From Bacteroides faecalis (lineage in GTDB: Bacteria; Bacteroidota; Bacteroidia; Bacteroidales; Bacteroidaceae), in NCBI RefSeq assembly GCF_003865075.1, contig NZ_BHWB01000002.1, positions 62,001 to 126,000 of the forward strand: a stretch of 64,000 nucleotides of DNA. Direction: 5' to 3'. Position numbers and translations under genes: made by a program. Positions 44,756 through 53,678 of this stretch are shown here, piece after piece (positions within the stretch are counted from its first letter, which is position 1; every line of letters begins with the position of its first letter). Below the pieces are notes generated by a model. That model was not told the origin of the DNA, did no database searches, and saw only the letters and a program-made list of their open reading frames with translations.

Positions 44756-44763
44756 CAAATGTA
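44756..44763 (-). promoter_or_regulatory. Bacteroides -7 box for the Nramp gene
   Basis: TACATTTG on the minus strand, 25 bases before the chosen ATG at 44731, which supports that start over the upstream one. Confidence 0.55.
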
Positions 44764-44832
44764 CTTATAAATAACGAGTAAAAATCACTTTTGGTTCAAA
44801 ATACCTACAAATAGGAAGTGGACAACAAGCAA

Positions 44833-44908
44833 AAAATAAAAAAGCACGGATTACACAAAGAACACGATTCTTACATTAATTAAGATCGTAGAATTCTGTG
44901 TAATCCGT
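44833..44908 (-). terminator. Terminator of the pheT-yebC-TSCPD unit
   Basis: Stem ACGGATTACACA (44846-44857) with TGTGTAATCCGT (44897-44908) and further inner pairing, followed on the minus strand by a long T-rich run. Confidence 0.85.
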
Positions 44909-44944
44909 ACCTAAAATATTTTCAAACAGAGGACAAACAGTCAA

Positions 44945-45190
44945 TCAATATCCCATTTCATGCAATGCATGACACAATTGATCAGGACACGAAGTTGTTT
45001 TACTTCCACAACTTACTCCTTCCAGTTTCCGAATAACATCCTCAACTTTCATTCCTCTAATCAGTCGAGAAATACCCTGAAGATTGCCGTTACATCCACC
45101 CCAAAAGGTTACCTCTTTCACAATACCATCTTCCACATTCAGCTCGATACTTGTGCTACACGTACCTTTTGTCTTATATACATATTCCAT
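44945..45190 (-). CDS. TSCPD-domain protein (TIGR03905 type)
   Basis: 81 residues from the ATG at 45190, 7 bases after the yebC stop; the longer frame overlaps yebC. It has EVTFWGGCNGNLQGISRLIR, then SCGSKTTSCPDQLCHAL, the TSCPD motif that gives the domain its name, with four conserved Cys. The domain also occurs at the end of some ribonucleotide reductases; the stand-alone form has no known function. Probably co-transcribed with yebC and pheT. Confidence 0.9.
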   Translation of the reverse strand: MEYVYKTKGTCSTSIELNVEDGIVKEVTFWGGCNGNLQGISRLIRGMKVEDVIRKLEGVSCGSKTTSCPDQLCHALHEMGY

Positions 45191-45197
45191 AACTAGT

Positions 45198-45935
45198 TTA
45201 TTCTTCTCCTTCTTCCGGACGCATATTAGTATAAACAGTTTGTACGTCATCAAATTCTTCCAGACGTTCCACCATTTTATCCAAAGTTTCGCGTTGCTCG
45301 GGAGTTACGTCCTTCAAGTCATTCGGAATATAAGTAAAATCTCCACCGACATCCTCGAAACCAGTTTCCTCCAGATGTCTCTGAATAGCAGCATAGCTTT
45401 TAGGATCTCCGTAAATAGTAATTGTTCCTTCTTCTTCATCTTCTTCGTACTCATCCTCCACATCATAATCAATCAGATCAAGAATCAGTTCTTCCATGTC
45501 TATTCCCTCCTTCTTCTTGAAAGTAAACATACATTTATGATCGAACAAAAATGCCAAAGATCCCATCGTACCCAGATTACCGCCAAATTTATTGAAAACA
45601 GAACGAACATCAGCTACTGTACGTGTAGCATTATCGGTCAATGTATCTACAAATACAGCAACTCCATGAGGACCGTATCCTTCATAAGTCATACTCTTGT
45701 AATCACTCTGATCTTTACCCATTGCATTTTTAATAGCACGATCGATATTATCTTTCGGCATATTCTCACGTTTTGCATTCGCGATAATGGCACGCAGAGT
45801 AGGATTGTTTTCTGGTTCCGGACCACCAGCTTTTACAGCAATAGCAATCTGCTTACCTATTTTTGTAAATGTACGAGCCATATGGCCCCATCTTTTCAGT
45901 TTAGCGGCTTTTCTATATTCAAATGCTCTTCCCAT
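45198..45935 (-). CDS. yebC: YebC/PmpR-family protein
   Basis: 245 residues, full length. Typical beginning MGRAFEYRKAAKLKRWGHMA (Bacteroidetes variant of the AGHSKW start) and MPKDNIDRAIKNAMGKD, YEGYGPHGVAVFVDTLTDN, NLGTMGSLAFLFDH. Members act as transcription regulators or, as shown for some, in relieving ribosome stalling at proline runs. It lies 36 bases after pheT. Confidence 0.95.
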   Translation of the reverse strand: MGRAFEYRKAAKLKRWGHMARTFTKIGKQIAIAVKAGGPEPENNPTLRAIIANAKRENMPKDNIDRAIKNAMGKDQSDYKSMTYEGYGPHGVAVFVDTLTDNATRTVADVRSVFNKFGGNLGTMGSLAFLFDHKCMFTFKKKEGIDMEELILDLIDYDVEDEYEEDEEEGTITIYGDPKSYAAIQRHLEETGFEDVGGDFTYIPNDLKDVTPEQRETLDKMVERLEEFDDVQTVYTNMRPEEGEE

Positions 45936-45971
45936 TGGTTTATATTTTTAATTATATAATTTATTTTAGTA

Positions 45972-48434
45972 TTATCTTAATTTTGCATTCAATTTATCTT
46001 CCAGGTTTTTCACAAGTTTCGACATAATCTTATCGATCATCTTATCATTCAAAGTCTGGCTTTCATCTTGAAGCAAGAAGCTGACTGCATACGATTTCTT
46101 TCCAATTTCCAGATTCTTACCTTCATATACATCAAAGAGTTCTATTTCTTTCAACAACTTCTTTTCTGTTTCATAAGCTATCTTCTCGATTTCAGCAAAC
46201 TGTACACTCTTGTCAATCAACAGTGCCAAGTCACGTTTCACAGCCGGGAACTTTGAAATCTCTTTATAGCTAACTTTCACTGAACGGATTGCTTTCAATA
46301 GTTCACCCCAATTCAGGTCAGCATAATACACTTCATTGTCAATATCAAATGCCTTCAACAGTTTCTTAGTAATGATACCGAAAGAAGCGAGACGTTTTCC
46401 CCCTTTGGTATTTACAGAAAGCGCAGTAGCATAAATATCATCCGTCAAATTACCGACTACTAAATTGTGTAAATCTAATCCCAAACGTTTCAGTATATTT
46501 TCAACATAAGCTTTCAATTCATATACAGATGAATTTTCATCAGGATGTACCCATGAATTTGAAACTTTCTTTCCTGTAACCCACAATCCCAAATGATAAT
46601 CTTCTGAATACGCTGCTAATATTTTTTCCGGATTCTTCTTGTCTGCATCAAAATGATAACAATTACCGAATTCAAAAAACTTCAGATCAGCATTCTTACG
46701 ATTGGCATTATGAGCAATGCTTTCCAATCCACCAAACAATAATGTTTGACGCATACCATTCAGATCTGCACTCAACGGATTCATCAACATGACCAGACGA
46801 TTGGAAGGATAAGTTTCCAGTCCGTCATAATAGGCTGCACGAGTCAGCGAGTTATTCAATATTTCATTAAATCCACATCCGACTAACTGTTCAGCAATCA
46901 GATTCTGCAATTTATTAGACTTATCATGCTCTCCTTTTGTGGTAAGACTAGACTTCAATGTAGTTGGAATCTCTACATTATTATATCCGTAAACACGAAG
47001 AATATCTTCTATCACGTCACAATCACGTTGTACATCCACACGATAAGGTGGCACAGCTAGAGTTAGTCCTTCAGTAGTTTCTTTAGTTATTTTCATTTCC
47101 AGGCTAGTCACAATACTTTTAATCGTTTCTACCGGAATCACTTTACCAACTAATGCATGTACTTTCTCATAAGCAAGTTCTACTACAAAATCCTGAGCAG
47201 GGGCAATACATACATCTTTAATTTCAGATGAAACTGTACCACCAGCTAACTCTTTCACCATCAAAGCAGCTAACTTCAAACAGTAGATAACACTATTCGG
47301 ATCAATACCACGTTCAAAACGGAAAGATGCATCTGTATTTAATCCATGACGACGAGCTGTTTTACGTACCCATGTTGGATGAAAATAAGCACTCTCGATA
47401 AATACATCGGTAGTTGTTTCTGTAGAGCCAGAATCAAGCCCACCGAAAACACCGGCTATGCACATGGCTTCTTCCTTATTACAGATCATCAAATCGCGTT
47501 CGTTCAGCTTACGTTCTACTTCATCCAATGTTACGAATGGAGTACCTTCAGGCATTGTCTTTACAATAACTTCATTACCTTTAATCTTTCCGGCGTCAAA
47601 ACAGTGTAATGGTTGGCCAAAAGCATGAACAATATAATTAGTTATATCTACCACATTATTTATAGGGCGCAAACCAATAAGACGAAGTTTATTTTGCAAC
47701 CATTCCGGACTTTCCTTTACTGTCACACCTTTCACAGTTACTCCTGCATAATGAGGGCATGCTTCACTATTCTCTACTTTCACTTCAATATCCAAGTCAT
47801 GGTTATCTACTTTAAAAGCATCTACCGACGGACGTTGCAAAGTAGCTTGTTTGCCATTCTGAACAAGATAAGCATACAAGTCACGAGCTACACCATAATG
47901 TGAACACGCATCGGCACGATTGGGAGTAATATCTACTTCAAGTATATAATCACTCTTAATATTATAATAATCCTTAGCAAGTGTACCCGGAATAGCTTCT
48001 GCTGGCAATACAATGATTCCTGCATGATCGGTTCCAATACCAATCTCATCTTCCGCACAAATCATACCTATAGATTCCACACCGCGGATTTTTGATTTCT
48101 TAATCGTAAAACATTCGTCACCATCATAAAGCTTTGTACCTAAAGTAGCAACCACTACTTTCTGTCCGGCAGCTACATTGGGAGCACCGCAAACAATCTG
48201 AACAGGTTCTCCGTCTCCCAAATTGACAGTAGTAACATGTAAGTGGTCTGAATTAGGATGTTCAACACATGTCAGCACTTCACCGATCACTAGTCCTTCC
48301 AAACCACCTTTAATAGTTTGTACTTCTTCCACTCCACCTGTTTCCAAGCCGATAGAAGTAAGTGCAGCAGCCGTTTCATCAGGCGACAGGTCAAAATTGA
48401 CATACTCTTTCAGCCAGTTATAAGAGATATTCAT
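45972..48434 (-). CDS. pheT: Phenylalanine-tRNA ligase beta subunit
   Basis: 820 residues. The N-terminal tRNA-binding OB domain (GLVIGEVLTCVEHPNSDHLH) is followed by the B3/B4 editing domain (PNRADACSHYGVARDL), B5 (VPPYRVDVQRDCDVIEDILR), the catalytic-like core and a C-terminal FDX-ACB domain (KFPAVKRDLALLIDKSVQFA). It pairs with PheS (not in this window) to charge tRNA-Phe. A TAACTTTG promoter box lies at 48470-48477. Confidence 0.98.
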   Translation of the reverse strand: MNISYNWLKEYVNFDLSPDETAAALTSIGLETGGVEEVQTIKGGLEGLVIGEVLTCVEHPNSDHLHVTTVNLGDGEPVQIVCGAPNVAAGQKVVVATLGTKLYDGDECFTIKKSKIRGVESIGMICAEDEIGIGTDHAGIIVLPAEAIPGTLAKDYYNIKSDYILEVDITPNRADACSHYGVARDLYAYLVQNGKQATLQRPSVDAFKVDNHDLDIEVKVENSEACPHYAGVTVKGVTVKESPEWLQNKLRLIGLRPINNVVDITNYIVHAFGQPLHCFDAGKIKGNEVIVKTMPEGTPFVTLDEVERKLNERDLMICNKEEAMCIAGVFGGLDSGSTETTTDVFIESAYFHPTWVRKTARRHGLNTDASFRFERGIDPNSVIYCLKLAALMVKELAGGTVSSEIKDVCIAPAQDFVVELAYEKVHALVGKVIPVETIKSIVTSLEMKITKETTEGLTLAVPPYRVDVQRDCDVIEDILRVYGYNNVEIPTTLKSSLTTKGEHDKSNKLQNLIAEQLVGCGFNEILNNSLTRAAYYDGLETYPSNRLVMLMNPLSADLNGMRQTLLFGGLESIAHNANRKNADLKFFEFGNCYHFDADKKNPEKILAAYSEDYHLGLWVTGKKVSNSWVHPDENSSVYELKAYVENILKRLGLDLHNLVVGNLTDDIYATALSVNTKGGKRLASFGIITKKLLKAFDIDNEVYYADLNWGELLKAIRSVKVSYKEISKFPAVKRDLALLIDKSVQFAEIEKIAYETEKKLLKEIELFDVYEGKNLEIGKKSYAVSFLLQDESQTLNDKMIDKIMSKLVKNLEDKLNAKLR

Positions 48435-48469
48435 ATAATTAAATTTTTATTGTTTCTCAAAAAGATTCG

Positions 48470-48477
48470 CAAAGTTA
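48470..48477 (-). promoter_or_regulatory. Bacteroides -7 box for pheT
   Basis: TAACTTTG on the minus strand, about 36 bases before the pheT ATG. Confidence 0.55.
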
Positions 48478-48549
48478 ATAAGATTTTTTGGTTGGTAGTG
48501 AAGGATTTGAAAGAAAAATGCAAAAGGAAGTCATCCTGTACCATTAAAG

Positions 48550-48588
48550 ATGATGAGGGTGAATCAAAGTCTGACACACTCTCATCAT
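48550..48588. terminator. Hairpin between the RND operon and pheT
   Basis: ATGATGAG (48550-48557) pairs with CTCATCAT (48581-48588), with a few inner pairs. It may end transcription from the RND operon. The remaining 48590-48934 stretch is AT-rich with another imperfect hairpin near 48604-48636 and no gene. Confidence 0.5.
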
Positions 48589-48934
48589 AGTATCAGAACG
48601 ATGTCATCATACCAATGAAATTATGATATCATTTTTTGTTCTTATGTTTGTAATATGAAATAACCTTATATCTAGAGGAACAACACAATAATTATCTATC
48701 ATTCCTGCTAAATTAAGTATAAGAACCGATCCTCCTATATGTTCTTGAAAGTATTCCTGTTTAAAACATATGTTTTTCCATTCTTCTTGCCATAAAATCC
48801 AATATACGCCTGTTTGTTTACAATATAAACGACAGACATATAATCAGAAGTTTCACTTATATTATAATACGAGACATAATTAGTTCATAACAGAATAAAA
48901 GATCTAAACCTTTACACACGTAACATTCTTAGCT

Positions 48935-51900
48935 TTAAATATCTTTCTTTTTTAATGTAAGCACTGGTAACAGGATGAAAACACCAACCATTGACATGAT
49001 CAATCCCCCGATTGTTCCCGCTGCCAGCGGAAACCAGAATCCTTCTTTCTCAGTCCCTACCATAAAAGGTATAAACCCTAGAATAGTAGAAGTTACTGTC
49101 AGGAAAATAGGGATAATCTTAATATTCCAGGCCTTCACATACGCACGGAGTGAAGAAAGATGCGGGAAACGTCTGCGCAGTGCATTATACTCATTCAAAA
49201 TATAGATACTTGCATTCACTGTAATACCGCAAAGCAATACAAATGAGGCAAAACCTCCCTGATCAAAATTCAACTTAAACCAATAAAAAGTGAGGAACAC
49301 TCCTATATAAGAAACCGGAATCACAAAAATAATGGCTAGTGGTTGTTTCAATGAATTAAACAAAATACTGGTAATCATAAAAATAATGGCAACCACAATT
49401 AACAACAAGCGGTATTGCTTATTCACACCACTCGATCCCCAAGACCAATTCTGCCTTTCTGACTTAGCGGAATACCCCATAGGGAGAATTTCTTTAAATT
49501 CCTCCAAATCTTTATCTAATATTCTGTACCCTTGCTCAGAAGCGCCGATATATTCATATTGCAGACACAAACGGTATTGCTGATTTTCTTTAGCCACTTC
49601 TTGTGGCATCTGCCCTTTCTCAACCTTTGCCAATTCAGATAACTTATAATCTCGGCGCCCCGCATGAACCGGAAAATATTGCATCGCCCACACATCTCGC
49701 TCTTCTGACTGTCGGGAAGATAATTTAATCTTTTCTACTCCATCTTGTGTCAATACTGAGCCAATCTCCATATTACGACCGTAAAGAGGACGAATAGCAG
49801 CAAAAAGAGTCTGAGCATTTACCCCTTCTTCCGCCATTCTCTTTTTATCCAAGTCAAAATAAAATTCCTTATAATCATCTTTCCAATTAGAAAATGCGGA
49901 ACTAATAGTTACTTCTTTGATGCGACGATGGGATAATAATTTCTCTTTCAACTTTTCTGCCCAAAAATAAAGTTCATCATAATTATAACCATACATTTTT
50001 ACCCGGAAGGAACCGGCACTTTCGCGTACATCATTACTAAATCCTTGATCTTGAAGACCGTATACATCCCAACTACCACCTCCCAATTGCAATGCTTTAC
50101 CGATTATATTCGCTTTCAATGTATAAGGAAAACCACTATACTGATGCTCCTTCGTAAAATTAACACTGATAGAAGCCCGGCGGGCACTTTGTACGGAGGT
50201 ATGAAACTGCTTAATTTCACTAAAACCACTCAAATAAGCTTCCATACGCTTTATCAATGTATTCATCTGTTCCAATGTGCTTCCATTCGGTAAAGTTGCA
50301 TTAGCATATAGCACCACCTCATCATTACGGGTAAAGTAACTACCTTCGTAAACTTTCTGAACAAATAGCCGTAAACTACCACCAAAGACCTTATCTACTA
50401 TGGGTTTCACTTTCTCCTTATAAGTGGGTGTTCCTATAGTCCGATTATAAAAATCAGCCATCTTATCTTCACCTTTCATATGCTCGGGAAGCAAGAATAC
50501 AGGAAATCCAAACGCAAACAAAAGCAGTAAACAAACTGCAACTCGCCAACGGCAAAGAATCCGTATCAGCCACATATAAAAATGAGAAAAATAAACAGGT
50601 ATCCGTCTCATTATCCGCCTGATCCATCGAAACCAATTATGGTCCATTAATCTCTGCCATCTGACACCACTCTTTTTTCTTCTACCTTTTCTCTTCAGCC
50701 CAATCTTCTCTATCAAAGAAGGAACAAAGAATAAAGAGACCAATAAAGAGACTCCTAGATTAATAATAACTACTGCTGCAAAATCCTGCAAATTCAGACG
50801 TATTTTTTCATCAAGGAAAAATATAACTACCAAAGCCCCCATAGTAGTCAGCGTAGCAGCCAACACAGACAAGAAAGCTTTCAAGTTCCTGTGTCTTAGA
50901 TAATGATCACTCATCACAATCGTATTGTCAATCACCAAGTTCAAAGAAATAGTGATACCTGCCAGGGAATAAAGTTGCATTTCCAATCCGAACAGATAAT
51001 AGAAAATGATGGCGATTGCCATATTAATAGTCAAACTGACAACAATCAGAAACAAATATTTAGGTCGCCAAGTAATTAACAACACAAACAAGAGAAGAAT
51101 AAGTACTGTCATTCCAGTACGCAAATAAATTTTGCTTAGTTCTTCCTTAATATATTCCGTTGCATTGTAACTCATGTGTATTTCATACCCGGCGGGAAGA
51201 AATTCATGAACTTCTTCCATCACGGCCTCTACCTGTTTACTCAATGCCAACTGGTTAGCTGTTTCTTCAGCCACCAATGATAAATAAATAGAATTCAGTC
51301 CGTTAATACGATAGTAACTTTGTGGTTCTTCTTCTTCACGCGTAACTTTTACCAGTTCATTCAAACCAATCATCTTACCATCTTTAATCACTATCGAAAT
51401 ATCTGAAGGATCAAAGATTCGGTTACTTTTTTCCGGGACCAATGCCAATCGAATCCATTCTTTCCCCCCATCGACTTGTTCCACATCCGAAGTCCCCATA
51501 AACTCCTTTCGATAATGCAGGCTGACAGCCTGTCTAATATCATCTACTGACACTCCCAAACTCCGTAATTGCTCACTATCATACTCCAACCTCCATTCCA
51601 TAGGAGTAGCTCCGTTAAGATTCACTTTGTAAACACCGGCTATTTGGGCTAATCTCGGTTTTATATGTTCATCTGCATACTGCTGGATGAGAATTGGTGT
51701 AGAGGGCGCATTAATAGTAAAAGAGATAAAAGGTCCCTGACTTCTCTCTCCCACACCACTCATCTGAATAGTAGGATAGTTTACTTCTTTAGGTAATTCA
51801 GGCCAAGTCTGGCGAATAATAGTAGACGCTTCAAAACGCGCCATTTCTACATTGGTATGTTTATCCAGACTCACATTCACTCTTCCCCAGCCATTTCCAG

Positions 51901-52162
51901 AAGTAGAAGAGATGCTTCTTATCCCCCTCACCCGGGCAAGCATTGCCTCCAATTTACTGGTAGCTTCCATCTCCACTACACGCGAGGAAGCTCCGGACAT
52001 ATTGAACGATACGGAGAATCCCGGTGAAGTTCTTGAAGGATTCAGCTTCACCGGAAGCAACGGAATGAGTGTAAGCCCAACCAATGCCACACAAATAAAA
52101 GCAACAATCAGTGTAAAAGCAGAGACTTTCAGCCCACTATGTTTCTCCAGTAACTTCTTCAT
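48935..52162 (-). CDS. RND efflux permease, second of the operon
   Basis: 1075 residues with the RND plan: a first helix, a large periplasmic loop, helices 2-6, a cytoplasmic insert rich in Arg/Lys (KGRRKKSGVRWQRL), a second periplasmic loop, and the final helices. The helix-4 motif reads LVIDNTIVMSDHY: the first acidic residue of the proton relay is present, the second is Asn. In helix 10 the AcrB Lys position falls in LLCGITVNASIYILNE, without a Lys. It is a second permease type in the same operon, suggesting a mixed trimer. Starts 10 bases after the TolC-like gene's stop. Confidence 0.92.
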   Translation of the reverse strand: MKKLLEKHSGLKVSAFTLIVAFICVALVGLTLIPLLPVKLNPSRTSPGFSVSFNMSGASSRVVEMEATSKLEAMLARVRGIRSISSTSGNGWGRVNVSLDKHTNVEMARFEASTIIRQTWPELPKEVNYPTIQMSGVGERSQGPFISFTINAPSTPILIQQYADEHIKPRLAQIAGVYKVNLNGATPMEWRLEYDSEQLRSLGVSVDDIRQAVSLHYRKEFMGTSDVEQVDGGKEWIRLALVPEKSNRIFDPSDISIVIKDGKMIGLNELVKVTREEEEPQSYYRINGLNSIYLSLVAEETANQLALSKQVEAVMEEVHEFLPAGYEIHMSYNATEYIKEELSKIYLRTGMTVLILLLFVLLITWRPKYLFLIVVSLTINMAIAIIFYYLFGLEMQLYSLAGITISLNLVIDNTIVMSDHYLRHRNLKAFLSVLAATLTTMGALVVIFFLDEKIRLNLQDFAAVVIINLGVSLLVSLFFVPSLIEKIGLKRKGRRKKSGVRWQRLMDHNWFRWIRRIMRRIPVYFSHFYMWLIRILCRWRVAVCLLLLFAFGFPVFLLPEHMKGEDKMADFYNRTIGTPTYKEKVKPIVDKVFGGSLRLFVQKVYEGSYFTRNDEVVLYANATLPNGSTLEQMNTLIKRMEAYLSGFSEIKQFHTSVQSARRASISVNFTKEHQYSGFPYTLKANIIGKALQLGGGSWDVYGLQDQGFSNDVRESAGSFRVKMYGYNYDELYFWAEKLKEKLLSHRRIKEVTISSAFSNWKDDYKEFYFDLDKKRMAEEGVNAQTLFAAIRPLYGRNMEIGSVLTQDGVEKIKLSSRQSEERDVWAMQYFPVHAGRRDYKLSELAKVEKGQMPQEVAKENQQYRLCLQYEYIGASEQGYRILDKDLEEFKEILPMGYSAKSERQNWSWGSSGVNKQYRLLLIVVAIIFMITSILFNSLKQPLAIIFVIPVSYIGVFLTFYWFKLNFDQGGFASFVLLCGITVNASIYILNEYNALRRRFPHLSSLRAYVKAWNIKIIPIFLTVTSTILGFIPFMVGTEKEGFWFPLAAGTIGGLIMSMVGVFILLPVLTLKKKDI

Positions 52163-52172
52163 TCTTTATTAT

Positions 52173-53678
52173 TTATTTAACTATGCTTCCTCCATTAAAA
52201 TCAAATCGATCAGAGAGTGAGATCCCTGTAGCAAAGTCAAACAAAGTAAGTCGCCGAATCTTATAATAGTTCAGCCAATACTCCTGCAATGAAGAAATAT
52301 AATTACGTTGTGCCTGTTGCTGACGATTTTGCGAAAGGGTCAGACTATTGATATCCGCCTTTCCAATAATAAAACGCTGCCGGGTCTGATCATACGCTAA
52401 TATCGCCAAGTCTAACGCCTCTTCTGCACTAGCTATCAATTGTTTCTGAATATTAAAATCATTCACGGTCATAATAACCTCCTCTTCAATACTGATCTCA
52501 TCCTGACGAGAAGATATTTTCACGACATTCAGGTTATTACGTGCCATATTAAATTTTCCTTTTCTCACTCCCCAATCAATCAAAGGAATAGAAACACTGA
52601 CAGCCACCAGATCTTGTTGCATAGGTTTATGATATACATCACCAAAAGTTTCCGCTACTTGATTGAAACCAATACTTGCATTGACACTGGCATTAAAACG
52701 TGATTCCTTTTTAGTCTTATCCACACTCCTTTCCGCTTCCAGAATATTCTGTTTCAGTTCCAGCAGTTGCGGATTATTACTTCTTCCCCATTGCAACGCT
52801 AAATCCACAGGAATCTGCAAATCATTAAGATGGGATGGAAGTTCCAATTTGATCTGTGTATTTTTATCCAGATTCAAAAAAGAAGCCAATGAAAACATGG
52901 CACGTTTCAGGTCAATCGCTTTATTTTTCAATGAATTTTCCGCATTCACGCGATCCAACTTCAGAGTTAGCAGGTCAGCTTGAGAGATAGCTGCAATCTT
53001 ATACCGCTGTTCACCAATACGATAAAGGGTATCACTGGAAGCCATATTTTCTTTTGCCAAGTCATACTCAGCTTGTGCCATAGCTAAAGAAAAGAAATAA
53101 GAGGTAGCTTTCTCAGATACTTTCTCCACATTATAGAGAAACTCTTTTTTCACACGTTCATATTTCAACGGTTCAATTTTACGTTCCCATTTAAAAGCAT
53201 TATATCCCAGCAAGCTTTGTGAATATCCAATTCGGATAGGTACACTAGTGAATTGAGTGGTCTTGCTATCACCGAAGTTACGCATATATGTCAAGTTCGA
53301 TTCCAGATAGAAAGTACCGCCCGTCAAATCAAAATTCTGCTTCACAGACAAACTACCGTAAGCATAATAAGATTGTTGGGTACGATATACGTCAAGATTG
53401 GATTGTGAATCATAACGTTTCGTTATATCCCGGTTATATTGAGCAGGAGTCAGATTCATTGTCAGACTCGGTAAACGGTTCGCTTGGTAAGTACGATATG
53501 CCCAATAACCGGAGAGATACATATTTTGGGTACGAAAAGCTTCCAGTGAGCTGTCATTTGCCAACTCAATCGTACGGCTAAGGTCTAGCACAACAGGTTG
53601 TTGAGCATACACGGTAACAAATGGAGTACAAAAAAAGACCGTAGCTATCAGGTAATCATATATTTTCTTCATGTTCAA
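52173..53678 (-). CDS. TolC-family outer-membrane efflux protein
   Basis: 501 residues starting MNMKKIYDYLIATVFF with a signal peptide ending VYAQQ. TolC-type repeats of long helices with a beta-barrel segment (LDLSRTIELANDSSLEAFRT; FSLAMAQAEYDLAKENMASS; FIIGKADINSLTLSQNRQQQ). It forms the exit channel through the outer membrane. Its start overlaps the upstream permease by about 23 bases and the second permease follows 10 bases later, so the channel gene is embedded between two permeases. Confidence 0.92.
   Translation of the reverse strand: MNMKKIYDYLIATVFFCTPFVTVYAQQPVVLDLSRTIELANDSSLEAFRTQNMYLSGYWAYRTYQANRLPSLTMNLTPAQYNRDITKRYDSQSNLDVYRTQQSYYAYGSLSVKQNFDLTGGTFYLESNLTYMRNFGDSKTTQFTSVPIRIGYSQSLLGYNAFKWERKIEPLKYERVKKEFLYNVEKVSEKATSYFFSLAMAQAEYDLAKENMASSDTLYRIGEQRYKIAAISQADLLTLKLDRVNAENSLKNKAIDLKRAMFSLASFLNLDKNTQIKLELPSHLNDLQIPVDLALQWGRSNNPQLLELKQNILEAERSVDKTKKESRFNASVNASIGFNQVAETFGDVYHKPMQQDLVAVSVSIPLIDWGVRKGKFNMARNNLNVVKISSRQDEISIEEEVIMTVNDFNIQKQLIASAEEALDLAILAYDQTRQRFIIGKADINSLTLSQNRQQQAQRNYISSLQEYWLNYYKIRRLTLFDFATGISLSDRFDFNGGSIVK

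Noticed and set aside
45084..45959. 291-codon plus-strand frame over yebC
   Set aside because: Antisense to a clear YebC gene; Phe/Ile/Ser-rich composition typical of a shadow frame.
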